From NCBI RefSeq assembly GCF_900182905.1, contig NZ_FXUF01000001.1:186001-250000 (forward strand): 64,000 nucleotides of DNA, written 5' to 3'. Both the position numbers and the translations under genes were made by a program. This DNA is from Anoxynatronum buryatiense. Lineage in GTDB: Bacteria > Bacillota > Clostridia > Peptostreptococcales > Tindalliaceae. The notes beneath the pieces were generated by a model. The model saw nothing but the letters and a program-made list of their open reading frames with translations. It made no database searches and had not been told where the DNA came from. This document shows, piece after piece, positions 10,278-19,057 of the stretch. Every line of letters starts with the position of its first letter. Within the stretch, counting starts at the first letter, position 1.

Positions 10278-11471
10278 TCACACGCATTCGATTTCTTCCT
10301 GTACTAAATATCCGGTTTGCCTCAGCAGCGCCAACGATTTTTCCAAATTTCGATGATTGACCATAAGGATCGGCCCGGTGCATCCCATGCCGCTTTCCGC
10401 ATAAATGCCATTTTTCCAAATAAGCTTCACTGCCTGTTCAATGTCCATGATATCAACACCTGAAATGCCACTGGTCACTGGTTCTCCCAGTGGTGAAACC
10501 ACCTCTTCATTGTTTCTGGTTCCTTTTCCGTTCCGGTCAGTGTTTAAAGATTTGATTAACCTCTGTAACCCCGCACGATGTGCCAGATCAAACTCTTTCT
10601 TGGCCACCTGATTCAGTTTTCCTTTCGCCAGCTGAACAGCATATAAAACAGCATTCTGAACAACAGAATAGCCTGAGGCTCTTGATATGACCATTGCCAG
10701 GCGTTCGTAGTTTTCTCCGATACCGGGGCCATAGCCGGCTCCCACCGATTCACTGCTGCCCCCAGTCATAAAAGTTGCGCACATTTTCATGGTGATATTA
10801 CCTGTTAGAGAATCTTGCACCAGCACATCCGGCGTACCCGCTATCACATCATTACCTCTCATGATACAGCCGGACTCAGGACGCACAGAACTGGCGAACT
10901 CAATGGGGTAACCATTTGCAGCCAGTTGATGAAGCGCCTTTTCTGTTTGACGGGCACCATCCACATTGAGAATTCCCACACGAGGTGTTGCAATTCCCAT
11001 TGTTTTTGCCACGATTATGCCATAGAGCGCATTCATCACCATGGCCGAAGAACGGTTTAATGCTGCCGTTCCTGAAGTGGTTGCCAGATAAAAATCCCGC
11101 CCTTTTCCGGGCGCCATCATTTTGCCCACTGATGCAACCCCTATTGGATAAGTGTAATGGGTTGTAATGCAGGCATCAAGCATTCCGTAATCCAGCATCG
11201 TTTCCATTTTTCGATGCATTTCTTCTTCAGTTGAGGCTTCAAATTGAAGTAAATGGGTCTGTTGACGCGGGCCTATAAGCACCACTTCAAACTCATCCAT
11301 GCGACCGGAAATTTCCTCCGCGGCTTTCACCCAGTTTTCCACTCCAACTTCGCAGCCCAGTATTGTCAGTCCAATTTTTATGTTTCTGCCGAATTTTCCA
11401 CTTTCGATAGCATCGGCAATCTGGTAAAAAACCTCTCCCGCGATTTTCTTGACAGAGAGCTGTTCAGGCAT
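10278..11471 (-). CDS. grdD: Glycine/betaine/sarcosine reductase complex component C, subunit alpha
   Basis: GrdD with GrdC forms component C, which takes the carboxymethyl-selenocysteine of GrdA, makes an acetyl-thioester and releases acetyl phosphate by phosphorolysis. The 397-residue protein has the PlsX/phosphotransacetylase-like fold region with TSGTAALNRSS and a long glycine-rich stretch (MTGGSSESVGAGYGPGIGEN). The conserved Cys of the C-terminal motif GMGCTGPILMVN is at residue 364, matching the acetyl-carrying Cys described for this family. GAGGTG precedes the ATG by 7 bases. It is 18 bases from grdC, so the two are one unit. No other grd gene is near. Confidence 0.92.
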   Translation of the reverse strand: MPEQLSVKKIAGEVFYQIADAIESGKFGRNIKIGLTILGCEVGVENWVKAAEEISGRMDEFEVVLIGPRQQTHLLQFEASTEEEMHRKMETMLDYGMLDACITTHYTYPIGVASVGKMMAPGKGRDFYLATTSGTAALNRSSAMVMNALYGIIVAKTMGIATPRVGILNVDGARQTEKALHQLAANGYPIEFASSVRPESGCIMRGNDVIAGTPDVLVQDSLTGNITMKMCATFMTGGSSESVGAGYGPGIGENYERLAMVISRASGYSVVQNAVLYAVQLAKGKLNQVAKKEFDLAHRAGLQRLIKSLNTDRNGKGTRNNEEVVSPLGEPVTSGISGVDIMDIEQAVKLIWKNGIYAESGMGCTGPILMVNHRNLEKSLALLRQTGYLVQEEIECV

Positions 11472-11489
11472 GGCAATGCACCTCGATTT

Positions 11490-13043
11490 CTATGATTCCC
11501 GATCATCCAGCAGCTTGGACGCAAAATCCCGCATGAGCGACGCGATCATCATTTTGACTTCATCCTCAGAGATCATTTTGCCGTTTTCCTGCTGTACTTC
11601 TCCTGGGTTTTTTTCCAATATAAATGAGATACCGTCAAACTGATTGGTCAACCTGGCAAGGAACAAACTGCCTTTACCAACAATCATGGCGCGATGTAAT
11701 TCGTTATTGAGAAAAGCCTGGCGGGCATGCCCGATATAGGGAATCCCTGAAGGGATATGACCCTGGGTAGGTGCCCAGCCCGGAAAACCATGTTGTTCTC
11801 CAAAGGTGGCCACTTCACGCTGCTCCATTTCTTCCCGCTTGACTCCCAATGCCGCAATCATTTTATAGTTAGCTTCCGGCACATCACCGGCCCCGGCAGG
11901 GCGGGTTATATCTGGATTCTGCATTTCAACAGAGTAGCGATCAATGTCCCGTATTTTATAGCCCGCTTTATCAAGGGGCATGGTGACCAACGATGTGATC
12001 ACTGCTTGAGGAGAAGATCCTGTGGAAACAGTATGACGACCAATAAGATCGGTGCGAATAATGGGATTAACCCCATCATTTTCGCTTATCAGCACTGCAA
12101 ACCCAGCAACCATATCTTCAAGAACTGGAATGTCCTTTGCCATATGCTCCCGGGCATTCATTCCCAGCTTTGCCAGGGTACCCCCAGCCGTGACCAAGAC
12201 ATTTTTATAAATTTTTGACTGCACCAGCGCTGCTGCCTCCACAATGGCGTGAGCAGGCGCCGCACAAAAAGCCCGGGTGTCTGAACCGGTGGCATTACCA
12301 GCACCGATGGCTTCGGCAATGGCCTTAGCAAAATTTCCGCCACCCCTCTGCGTCATATCACCCGCTGCATTCTCTGAACATTCAATTACGTAGTCGATGT
12401 CTAAAGGATCAATTCCGTTTCTATCCAACAGATTCAGGCAGGTCAAAACTGCCGAAGCTTTCGTGGCCAGATTTTCCATGATGACCAACGGTGACAGGTT
12501 TGGGTCAAATTCATGACCTCGTTTCACGCAGCCGATTATTTTGCCTTCCAGTTCAAGCGGTGTGGCCTGCTGTTCTTCGATAAGGTAACGAAGGCTTTCC
12601 AGTTCTTCCCCTTCTTTAAGTCGGGCAATCCGAGCTTCGTTGAAAAGCGGGTGTTTTGATAGCTGTTTTTTCAACACAGACGTAAAACTTTTTTCAAGGC
12701 GGATGAGATCGAACACATCTGCCGTTTTAACCAGCCCGATGAATTCTTCCTGGGGCATGATTTCACCAAAAGCACCATATCTGTCGGCACCGGAAAGTGG
12801 ATGTTCGTACCAGGGAGTCCCAAGGCGCCGAAGCTGTTCCGGGTTCATTTCTCCAATATATACCTGATTGGGTGGATAGGCCACCACTTCATCGAATGTG
12901 CGCAACGAGTCAGGCAGTTTCTTCATAAATTCAGCTGTCGGATTAATATGCACTGCTTCACGTCCAACTGCACTGAAGCGTGCCATCAAACCGGCGGCAT
13001 GAGCCAGGGTATAACCTTCTGCTTTGATAACAGGAAAAAACAC
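11490..13043 (-). CDS. grdC: Glycine/betaine/sarcosine reductase complex component C, subunit beta
   Basis: GrdC is the FabH/thiolase-like partner of GrdD in acetyl phosphate release during Stickland-type glycine reduction. Of 517 residues, the family motif VVAYPPNQVYIGEMNPEQ is near residue 55, a conserved cysteine lies in SDTRAFCAAPAHAIVEA, and PTQGHIPSGIPYIGHA is close to the C terminus. The start is taken as the GTG at 13043 because GGAGGTGA lies 8 bases upstream and the resulting FFPVIKAEGYTLAHA start aligns with known GrdC N termini; the ATG ten codons earlier has no suitable site. It is 68 bases from degV. Confidence 0.92.
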   Translation of the reverse strand: MFFPVIKAEGYTLAHAAGLMARFSAVGREAVHINPTAEFMKKLPDSLRTFDEVVAYPPNQVYIGEMNPEQLRRLGTPWYEHPLSGADRYGAFGEIMPQEEFIGLVKTADVFDLIRLEKSFTSVLKKQLSKHPLFNEARIARLKEGEELESLRYLIEEQQATPLELEGKIIGCVKRGHEFDPNLSPLVIMENLATKASAVLTCLNLLDRNGIDPLDIDYVIECSENAAGDMTQRGGGNFAKAIAEAIGAGNATGSDTRAFCAAPAHAIVEAAALVQSKIYKNVLVTAGGTLAKLGMNAREHMAKDIPVLEDMVAGFAVLISENDGVNPIIRTDLIGRHTVSTGSSPQAVITSLVTMPLDKAGYKIRDIDRYSVEMQNPDITRPAGAGDVPEANYKMIAALGVKREEMEQREVATFGEQHGFPGWAPTQGHIPSGIPYIGHARQAFLNNELHRAMIVGKGSLFLARLTNQFDGISFILEKNPGEVQQENGKMISEDEVKMMIASLMRDFASKLLDDRES

Positions 13044-13111
13044 CAGAGTCACCTCCAAAGGTATTGTATACACTTAAACAGCATTGATGTATTACCTTTA
13101 CTTATTACAAC

Positions 13112-13993
13112 TTACAACTCAGTCATGTTTTGCCTTGTATGTGCAATGTTTCCATGATGAAAGAACAGCGCCAGAGTCCCCTGCCCAGTATGAGTTCCAA
13201 TGGTGCAACCAATTTCTGCCAGAATGATTTCTTTTGGTTTCAGCATCTCCTGTGCCTCCTGTTGAAAAACGGCTGCTCTTTCAGGAACGTTGGAATGAGC
13301 GATGACAATGGTTTTGTCTGTGAAATCACGTTGCTGTTGCAATGCCAGTTCCAGCATTTTGTGAATCACTTTTTTGGCACCTCTCACTTTATCCAGCGGA
13401 TCAACCAGTCCGTCATGAACCGTTAAGATGGGCTTGATGTTCAGTATGTTTGCCATCATTGCTTTCCCAGGATTAATGCGCCCGCCTTTCTGCAGGTACT
13501 TCACCGTATCCACTGTGAAAAGATGAGTGATATTCACCGCAAAAGAAGCAGCAAAATCTGCAGCTTCATCAAGGGTTGCTCCTGATTCAATGCGCCGCGC
13601 AGTTTCCAGCACTGTTAGTCCGGCACCCATACACAGACCCATGGTATCCACCACGCGAATGTCCGCAGATCCGATGGTTTCTTTGGCAATAAGTGCAGAT
13701 TGGTGTGTTCCGCTGGCTTTTGATGAAGCGTTGATGCAAAGCACCTGTTTTCCGTCAGCGAGCGCTTTTTCAAAGACAGCCTGAAAGGCTGCCGGTGTTA
13801 CCTGAGAAGTGCTGGGAAGTGCTTCACTTTCGTTTAATCGGTGATAGAAGTCTTTACTGGTCAGATCAACTCCATCCAGATACGCTTCCACTCCGAAAAA
13901 AATGGTCAACGGGACAATCTGAATATGGTGTTTTTCTGCCAGAGACTGGGGAATATCTGTCATGCTGTCCGTGATAAGTTGGATGGTTCTCAT
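13112..13993 (-). CDS. DegV family fatty-acid-binding protein
   Basis: DegV/FakB proteins bind a fatty acid and present it to the kinase FakA. The 293-residue protein begins with the family signature ITDSMTDIPQSLAEKHHI and has the FFGVEAYLDGVDLTSKDFY and TSQVTPAAF segments, the KYLQKGGRI motif, and GCTIGTHTGQGTLALFF at the C terminus. AAGGAGG lies 7 bases before the chosen ATG. It lies downstream of trmL and upstream of grdCD in one orientation. A second DegV gene of the same family lies at 16163 on the other strand. No fakA is in the window. Confidence 0.92.
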   Translation of the reverse strand: MRTIQLITDSMTDIPQSLAEKHHIQIVPLTIFFGVEAYLDGVDLTSKDFYHRLNESEALPSTSQVTPAAFQAVFEKALADGKQVLCINASSKASGTHQSALIAKETIGSADIRVVDTMGLCMGAGLTVLETARRIESGATLDEAADFAASFAVNITHLFTVDTVKYLQKGGRINPGKAMMANILNIKPILTVHDGLVDPLDKVRGAKKVIHKMLELALQQQRDFTDKTIVIAHSNVPERAAVFQQEAQEMLKPKEIILAEIGCTIGTHTGQGTLALFFHHGNIAHTRQNMTEL

Positions 13994-14019
13994 TTCGATT
14001 CCTCCTTCATCTCTATTCT

Positions 14020-14490
14020 TCATCTCATTTCAGGAAAGCGCCATTGCCTGAGAACTTCGTATGCAACAGCTGCCACTGCATTGGATAAGTTTAGTGACCT
14101 GGCGCGGGGATTATCATTCATCGGAAGTTTGATGCAGCTATCTTCATAAGCCAGTCGTATTTCTTCCGGCAAGCCGGCAGTTTCTCTTCCGAAAAGCAGG
14201 TAGCAGGGTTGCGGGTAGTTGACTTGATGATAATAACGAGTGCCTTTTGTGGTTAGACAGAAGGGCACCGGATGATCATTTTGATGAAGAAATGTATTGA
14301 AATCCTGGTATCTTTTCAGTTGAAGAAGATCCCAGTAATCCAGTCCGGCCCTTTTCACCATTTTATCCTCCAGCGAAAAACCTGCCGGTTCAATAATGTG
14401 TAAGTGCGCGCCTATAACAACACAGGTGCGGGCAATGTTGCCTGTATTTTGAGGGATTTCAGGTTGATATAAAACAATATGCAATGACAT
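14020..14490 (-). CDS. trmL: tRNA (cytidine/uridine-34 2'-O)-methyltransferase
   Basis: SPOUT-class enzyme methylating the wobble nucleotide of tRNA-Leu isoacceptors. The 156-residue length is normal. It starts LHIVLYQPEIPQNTGNIART, and carries the knotted AdoMet-binding motifs YLLFGRETAGLPEE and IKLPMNDNPRARSLNLSNAV. The ATG at 14490 follows AGGAGG by 5 bases; the longer frame has no better site. It is the first gene of a leftward unit trmL-degV-grdC-grdD with a promoter 50 bases upstream. Confidence 0.95.
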   Translation of the reverse strand: MSLHIVLYQPEIPQNTGNIARTCVVIGAHLHIIEPAGFSLEDKMVKRAGLDYWDLLQLKRYQDFNTFLHQNDHPVPFCLTTKGTRYYHQVNYPQPCYLLFGRETAGLPEEIRLAYEDSCIKLPMNDNPRARSLNLSNAVAAVAYEVLRQWRFPEMR

Positions 14491-14543
14491 GTTGTCCTCC
14501 TGGTGGTATGGGTTTATCAACTCCATGATTGACCTTTGTTCCG

Positions 14544-14571
14544 ATTATACCACAGTTGAGATTTGCCGCAA
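14544..14571 (-). promoter_or_regulatory. Predicted promoter of trmL-degV-grdCD
   Basis: TTGCGG (14571-14566) and TATAAT (14549-14544) with a 16-base spacer on the minus strand. The -10 is perfect, the -35 and spacing are modest. Confidence 0.5.
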
Positions 14572-14657
14572 TGAGTGTTTTTAAAATCCCCCATGGGGTA
14601 TGCAATACAGCAACAGTCAATGACATTTTTGTCATGCAACCGGAAAGGAGCTTTCCT

Positions 14658-15395
14658 ATGAAACCCTTCAGTTCTCGCATCACGCACCTTTATCACAGCG
14701 GCTTTTCCATTGAGACCCTTCACCACTTTTTAGTGTTTGACTACGTTGAACCAACAGGTGGAATGCCCACCAAACCTATTGCCGGCTCACTGGATCTTAA
14801 TCAACTGGCCAGACGGGATAACGTATATTTTTTCATCACTCACCACCACCAGGATCACTTCATGCCTCAGCTTTTTGATTATCAGGAATCGAATCCTGCT
14901 GTTCAGATTATTGCTGGCGATGGCGTGCCGTTGCCGGCACGTGAAAACTGCCACCTGATGAAACCCTATGAAAAACTTCAAATTAACGAGGTATCCGTCG
15001 AGGCCTTTGGTTCGACGGATGCAGGCGTTTCTTTTTATGTTCAAACAGACCATCTGTCTTTTTTTCATTCAGGCGACTTGAATTGGTGGCACTGGGAATC
15101 ATTTTCACCACAACAGCAGCTGCAGGAAGAGAAGGATTTCAAAGAGGAAATTCATCGCCTCCAGGGCAAACGAATCGACGTGGCATTTGTTCCTGTTGAT
15201 CCTCGTTTGGGAACTGCTTATCACTGGGCGGGCACTTGCTTTATCGAGACCATTAAACCCAGTCTCTTTATTCCCATGCATTTCGCCAATGACTTTTCAG
15301 TCACCCGGCGGTTTGCCACTCAGGTTGCCGACACTGAGTCTCGTGTGATTGTTCTCAACCATCGCGGACAACAAATTGAATACACGAAGAACTGA
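14658..15395 (+). CDS. MBL-fold metal-dependent hydrolase
   Basis: A metallo-beta-lactamase-fold protein of 245 residues, similar in outline to UlaG-like/YycJ-type hydrolases that bind two metal ions. Visible are HSGFSIE at the start, the metal-binding HHHQDHF (in FFITHHHQDHFMPQ), FFHSGDLNWWHWES, FVPVDPRLGTAY and the late PMHFANDF histidine. The start at 14658 is set by GGAAAGGAG 8 bases upstream, 43 codons inside the longest frame. The substrate is not known. It is a single gene divergent from trmL and ends at a two-way terminator shared with queT. Confidence 0.85.
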   Translation: MKPFSSRITHLYHSGFSIETLHHFLVFDYVEPTGGMPTKPIAGSLDLNQLARRDNVYFFITHHHQDHFMPQLFDYQESNPAVQIIAGDGVPLPARENCHLMKPYEKLQINEVSVEAFGSTDAGVSFYVQTDHLSFFHSGDLNWWHWESFSPQQQLQEEKDFKEEIHRLQGKRIDVAFVPVDPRLGTAYHWAGTCFIETIKPSLFIPMHFANDFSVTRRFATQVADTESRVIVLNHRGQQIEYTKN

Positions 15396-15414
15396 GGAAT
15401 TGCTCCTTGTAATC

Positions 15415-15450
15415 AGAAAACCGTCCACCACTTGGAAGGACGGTTTTCTT
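15415..15450. terminator. Bidirectional terminator between the MBL hydrolase and queT
   Basis: Arms AGAAAACCGTCC (15415-15426) and GGACGGTTTTCTT (15438-15450) form a strong stem with A and T runs on both sides, placed between two convergent genes; it touches the queT stop codon. Confidence 0.9.
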
Positions 15451-15958
15451 ATTGATGTGTTTGGTGATCGACAGTTCTTGAAAAGATGCGATTTCGATAT
15501 TTTTCCAGCAACAGTAATAATGGATAGCCCAACCCATAACAGGCAGCCATTTGTCCGACACCAACCCAGAGCATCATTATCCATATGGGCGCCTGATCAG
15601 GCGATCCCAAAAACAAATAATAGAGCATGGCTCCGATCATGACGGCATTCACCACAACCGGCGGCAATGGGACCAGCCAGCGGCGCCGCATTTTGGAAGA
15701 CATAAAGGCAGCCAGGGTAGTGGCTGCTGTTCCCACCACAATATCCACCAGTCCGTACGGGCCGATGATATTGGCAATCAGGCAGCCTACCGCCAGCCCC
15801 GGAATTGCAGCCGGTGTGAGAAAAGGCAGAACTGTCAACGCTTCAGACACGCGCACCTGAATCATCCCATAGCTGATGGGACGAAAAAGAACCGTCAGCG
15901 CGGTATAGATGGCAGCGATCATGGCTGCGTGCATCCAAAAGGTTGTTTTTGCTTTCAT
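15449..15958 (-). CDS. queT: QueT family transporter (ECF S component for a queuosine precursor)
   Basis: QueT proteins are small membrane substrate-binding subunits of energy-coupling-factor transporters, predicted to import a queuosine precursor such as preQ1. The 169-residue protein has five or six hydrophobic segments and the family motif ISYGMIQVRVSEALTVLPF near residue 28. The start at 15958 has AAAGGA about 12 bases upstream and gives the usual N terminus. It stands alone, with no ECF A or T component beside it, so a shared energising module elsewhere is expected. A preQ1 riboswitch was looked for upstream and not recognised. queG at 34 kb serves the same modification. Confidence 0.88.
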   Translation of the reverse strand: MKAKTTFWMHAAMIAAIYTALTVLFRPISYGMIQVRVSEALTVLPFLTPAAIPGLAVGCLIANIIGPYGLVDIVVGTAATTLAAFMSSKMRRRWLVPLPPVVVNAVMIGAMLYYLFLGSPDQAPIWIMMLWVGVGQMAACYGLGYPLLLLLEKYRNRIFSRTVDHQTHQ

Positions 15959-16094
15959 TGGAAGACCATTCCTTTCGATGTTCCTATCTTGAGAAAAATA
16001 ACATGACAACAGTTCGTGTCAGACTGTTTCAGGCACTTGAATATCTTACCCTGTTCCCACTTGATTGGCAAGGCTTTTTTGAAATCTTACTTCA

Positions 16095-16124
16095 TTGACG
16101 CCGCTTAGGTTCAACAGGTATAAT
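16095..16124 (+). promoter_or_regulatory. SigA promoter of the second degV
   Basis: TTGACG (16095-16100), 18-base spacer, TATAAT (16119-16124). A strong ribosome site GAAGGAGG follows at about 16148, before the ATG at 16163. Confidence 0.85.
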
Positions 16125-16162
16125 AAGATGATTTATGTGTTTCATTAGAAGGAGGTTTTTTC

Positions 16163-17014
16163 ATGCATCGTATTCGCATCATGACTGACAGCACCAGCGA
16201 TCTGCCTGACTCGTTTGTACAGGAACATCATATCGCTGTGATTCCACTTTATGTCAATTTTAACGATCGCGTCTTTCGCGACGGTGTTGATTTAAATCCA
16301 GAACAGCTTTACCAGACCGTTGCTGAGACTGATGTTTTCCCCAAGACATCCAGTCCCTCACCCAGCGACTTTCTGGCACGTTTTACCCCTGCCATCGAAG
16401 CAGGTGACGACATTTTGTTTATCGGCATCTCCTCCAGACTGTCATCAACCATTCAAAATGCCCGCATCGCTGCCTCAGAATTTGAAGACCACCGCATTGA
16501 AGTCATTGATTCACTCAATCTCTCTGCCGGCATTGGCATTTTAGTCATGAAAGCTGTGATGCTTTTGCAAGAAGAATCTCTTTCCCTTTCTCAACTGGCA
16601 GACCGTATACGCACCCTTGTTCCCAAGGTGCGTACATACTTTGCAGTTGATACACTGGAATATCTTCACCGGGGTGGCCGCTGTTCGGCGATGGAAAACC
16701 TGGTGGGCAGCATGTTGCGGATTCGACCAATTTTGGAGGTGGTGGAAGGGCAGATCATCGTCAATCGCAAGGTTCGGGGTAAACGCGAGAAGCTGATGAA
16801 TGAAATGCTGGAGTTGTTTCGCCACGATCATCCTTATATTGTCGCTTCTCCGGTGGTGGTGAACCAGTCTATGTGTGCTGAAGATGCACAAAAATTGTCA
16901 CAACAGATTCTCGACCTCATGCCAGAGGCCACCATCACACTTACACAGGCTGGTTGTGTTATCTGCAGCCACTGTGGTCCCAAAACATTCAGCATTGTTT
17001 TTTTGAGGCCTTAG
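16163..17014 (+). CDS. DegV family fatty-acid-binding protein (second copy)
   Basis: A 283-residue DegV/FakB-type lipid-binding protein. It opens with IMTDSTSDLPDSFVQEHHI, then VNFNDRVFRDGVDLNPEQLY, TSSPSPSDFLARF, an ISSRLSSTIQNA loop that should contact the lipid head group, YLHRGGRCSA, and ends TQAGCVICSHCGPKTFSIVF. It shares the domain layout with the copy at 13112 but differs throughout, so it is a paralogue rather than a recent duplicate; different fatty-acid preference is plausible. It is monocistronic, with its own promoter and terminator, on the strand opposite to most of the window. Confidence 0.92.
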   Translation: MHRIRIMTDSTSDLPDSFVQEHHIAVIPLYVNFNDRVFRDGVDLNPEQLYQTVAETDVFPKTSSPSPSDFLARFTPAIEAGDDILFIGISSRLSSTIQNARIAASEFEDHRIEVIDSLNLSAGIGILVMKAVMLLQEESLSLSQLADRIRTLVPKVRTYFAVDTLEYLHRGGRCSAMENLVGSMLRIRPILEVVEGQIIVNRKVRGKREKLMNEMLELFRHDHPYIVASPVVVNQSMCAEDAQKLSQQILDLMPEATITLTQAGCVICSHCGPKTFSIVFLRP

Positions 17015-17072
17015 GCAACTCTTGATTTAAGTTACTCTTGATGTGGACATTTTAAAGTTCCGATAATCCCCG

Positions 17073-17120
17073 AAGAACACAGAAACCCTCCTGGTGTGGA
17101 GGGCTTCTGTGTTCTTATTT
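17073..17120 (+). terminator. Rho-independent terminator after degV (second copy)
   Basis: Arms AAGAACACAGAA (17073-17084) and TTCTGTGTTCTT (17105-17116), with an inner CCCTCC/GGAGGG pair, followed by ATTTCTTATT. It may also limit readthrough from the convergent nucleotidase gene. Confidence 0.85.
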
Positions 17121-17188
17121 CTTATTGACCTTTATTTGCGTTTGTTTGCGTTTGTTTGTCGCGTGTTTTGCAATAATTGGAAATGTCT

Positions 17189-18961
17189 TTAATGGGCAGG
17201 ATAAGCTATTTCTTGTCCAGGGAAGATCAAATGCGGATTTGCAAGTTGATTCATTTCTGCCAACATTTCCCATGTGGTGTGATGTTGTTGCGCAATACGC
17301 CACAGTACTTCACCCGGCTGAACAACGTGAATGCCATGTTCAGAAACTGGCATTGGCATTGGTGCGGCTTCGGGCTCGTCTGTCATATGATCATCCATCA
17401 CCGGAACTTCTATTACGGGTTCCTCTTCCACTGCTACCGGCAACTCTCCTGCAACAGTGATTCGGCCTTCCACCTCCGGTGCAATTTCACCAGCTGCTGC
17501 CAAATAATCTGCCAGCGCTTCATCCATGGCCATCATACGCGCGACTGTAGGCAGTCCGCCCAACATGGTGTAATCGTCTCCTCCAGCTGCCAGGAAATCA
17601 TTGGTCGCCAGTAGATAGCTTGCTTCCATATCAATGGGCTCACCATTCACCATCAGGTTGACAATTCGATCACCCACAGAACGGCTCAGGTCTATCTGAT
17701 AAGACATCCCTGCCACGTGGGGGAATCCGCCGCTGGCTTCAGGGTAGGCACGTGTACCGTGTTCCAGTATTTCTTTCACAACGGCACCCGGCACTTCTTT
17801 TACCTCAATGTTGTTACCAAAAGGAAATGCTGTGACAACATCACCCCGCGTAATCACGCCAGCTTCAATACTGGCTCTGATACCACCGCCATTGGTGAAG
17901 GCAATATCTGCTCCCGCAGCATTTTTGAGGACATCTGCAATCAGATTTCCAAGATTGGTTTCACCGGTTCTCACAAAGTCTCGTTCACCTTCAAGCTTCA
18001 CAGCTGTGCTTCCCAGTGGTTCGGCTAACATTTCTTCCAGCTCAGCCTGTTGAGCCGCAAAGATTTCTGTCACCGCTTCATCTGCTTCAAGCGCTTCATC
18101 GCCGCTGACAACAACTACTCCTGCCATTGTTTCAACAACCTGGCCGTCCACAATACTCAGCTCGACAATACCCATGTGACTTCCATGGTATCCAGCGCTG
18201 ACGATCAGTGTGTCACCGGCCATCATGCCGTCTTCCAACAGGTCGTGGCTGTGACCGTCAACAAAGACATGAATGCCATCAACCTCTGTCGCCACTGCGG
18301 TACTGCGTGCCCCATATTCCGTTTCTTCGTCAATTCCCAGATGACCAATGGCGATAATTACATCTGCCATATCTTTCAGCTCTTCCACCATTGCTGCTGC
18401 TTCGCTCACAGGATCAACAAAAGTCAGTCCGGTCACATTGTTTGGATGGGTTTTAAACAGGGTTTCTGGCGTGGCCAGTCCAAAAATGCCCACAGTAAAA
18501 CCATCCATTTCAACCAGCACATATGGATCCAGCAATCGGGTACCATCAGCTTTGTAAACATTGGCTGCCAGAATCGGGAAATCCGTCAGTCCATCCAGTG
18601 CCACCAATCGACTTTGCCCGTAATTAAAGTCGTGGTTCCCGGCAGTCATGGCATCGTACCCTACAGCATTCATGAGCGTGGCAATGCTGGCACCTTCAGG
18701 TACCGTTGCAAAGGGAATCCCATGAAAGGTATCTCCTGCATCCAGGAGCAACACCTGATGGTCACCGTCGCGATATTGGCTGACAAGTGTTGCCAGTTTG
18801 CCAAATGCCTCTCCCCGACCATGAATATCATTGGTATGCAAAATAATTAACGATTCTGCGTGCTCATCCGCAAATACCACCAGGGTTCCAAAACTGCTGA
18901 ACATCAGGGCAATCACCATCACCCACAGGAGCAGCTTCCTGTTTACTTTGCCTGTCATCAT
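17189..18961 (-). CDS. Secreted 5'-nucleotidase/metallophosphatase with C-terminal LysM
   Basis: A UshA/YfkN-type bimetallic phosphoesterase exported to the cell surface. Of 590 residues: a signal peptide (about 8-32, LLLWVMVIALMFSSFGTLVVFA), a metallophosphatase domain with LHTNDIHGRG, LLDAGDTFHG, AGNHDFNYG, IGHLGID and VDGHSHD, a 5'-nucleotidase C-terminal domain (about 300-480, FTNGGGIRASIEAG), a Pro/Glu/Met-rich linker and a final LysM module beginning HVVQPGEVLWRIAQ that should bind peptidoglycan. The start follows AAAGGAGG by 7 bases. The A/T-rich gap to cobD (18962-19057) holds two TATAAT boxes, so it may have its own promoter. It probably scavenges nucleosides and phosphate. Confidence 0.9.
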   Translation of the reverse strand: MMTGKVNRKLLLWVMVIALMFSSFGTLVVFADEHAESLIILHTNDIHGRGEAFGKLATLVSQYRDGDHQVLLLDAGDTFHGIPFATVPEGASIATLMNAVGYDAMTAGNHDFNYGQSRLVALDGLTDFPILAANVYKADGTRLLDPYVLVEMDGFTVGIFGLATPETLFKTHPNNVTGLTFVDPVSEAAAMVEELKDMADVIIAIGHLGIDEETEYGARSTAVATEVDGIHVFVDGHSHDLLEDGMMAGDTLIVSAGYHGSHMGIVELSIVDGQVVETMAGVVVVSGDEALEADEAVTEIFAAQQAELEEMLAEPLGSTAVKLEGERDFVRTGETNLGNLIADVLKNAAGADIAFTNGGGIRASIEAGVITRGDVVTAFPFGNNIEVKEVPGAVVKEILEHGTRAYPEASGGFPHVAGMSYQIDLSRSVGDRIVNLMVNGEPIDMEASYLLATNDFLAAGGDDYTMLGGLPTVARMMAMDEALADYLAAAGEIAPEVEGRITVAGELPVAVEEEPVIEVPVMDDHMTDEPEAAPMPMPVSEHGIHVVQPGEVLWRIAQQHHTTWEMLAEMNQLANPHLIFPGQEIAYPAH

Positions 18962-19057
18962 TACACATCCTCCTTTTAATTTGAGTTGTTTCATGAATTA
19001 CACGACAAACGCAGTGATTATATACCCATTATATTCAATGGGAAAAACCCTTTCCCG

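Noticed and set aside
10030-10419. Minus-strand ORF of 129 codons overlapping the grdD 3' end and the rpoN 5' end
   Set aside because: It overlaps two well supported genes in another frame and has no ribosome site or recognisable motif.
15959-16090. Possible preQ1 riboswitch upstream of queT
   Set aside because: I looked for the short A-rich pseudoknot motif on the minus strand and did not find it; sequence is otherwise unremarkable.
18050-18850. Plus-strand ORF of 266 codons opposite the 5'-nucleotidase gene
   Set aside because: Antisense to conserved metallophosphatase motifs; His/Cys-rich and not protein-like.
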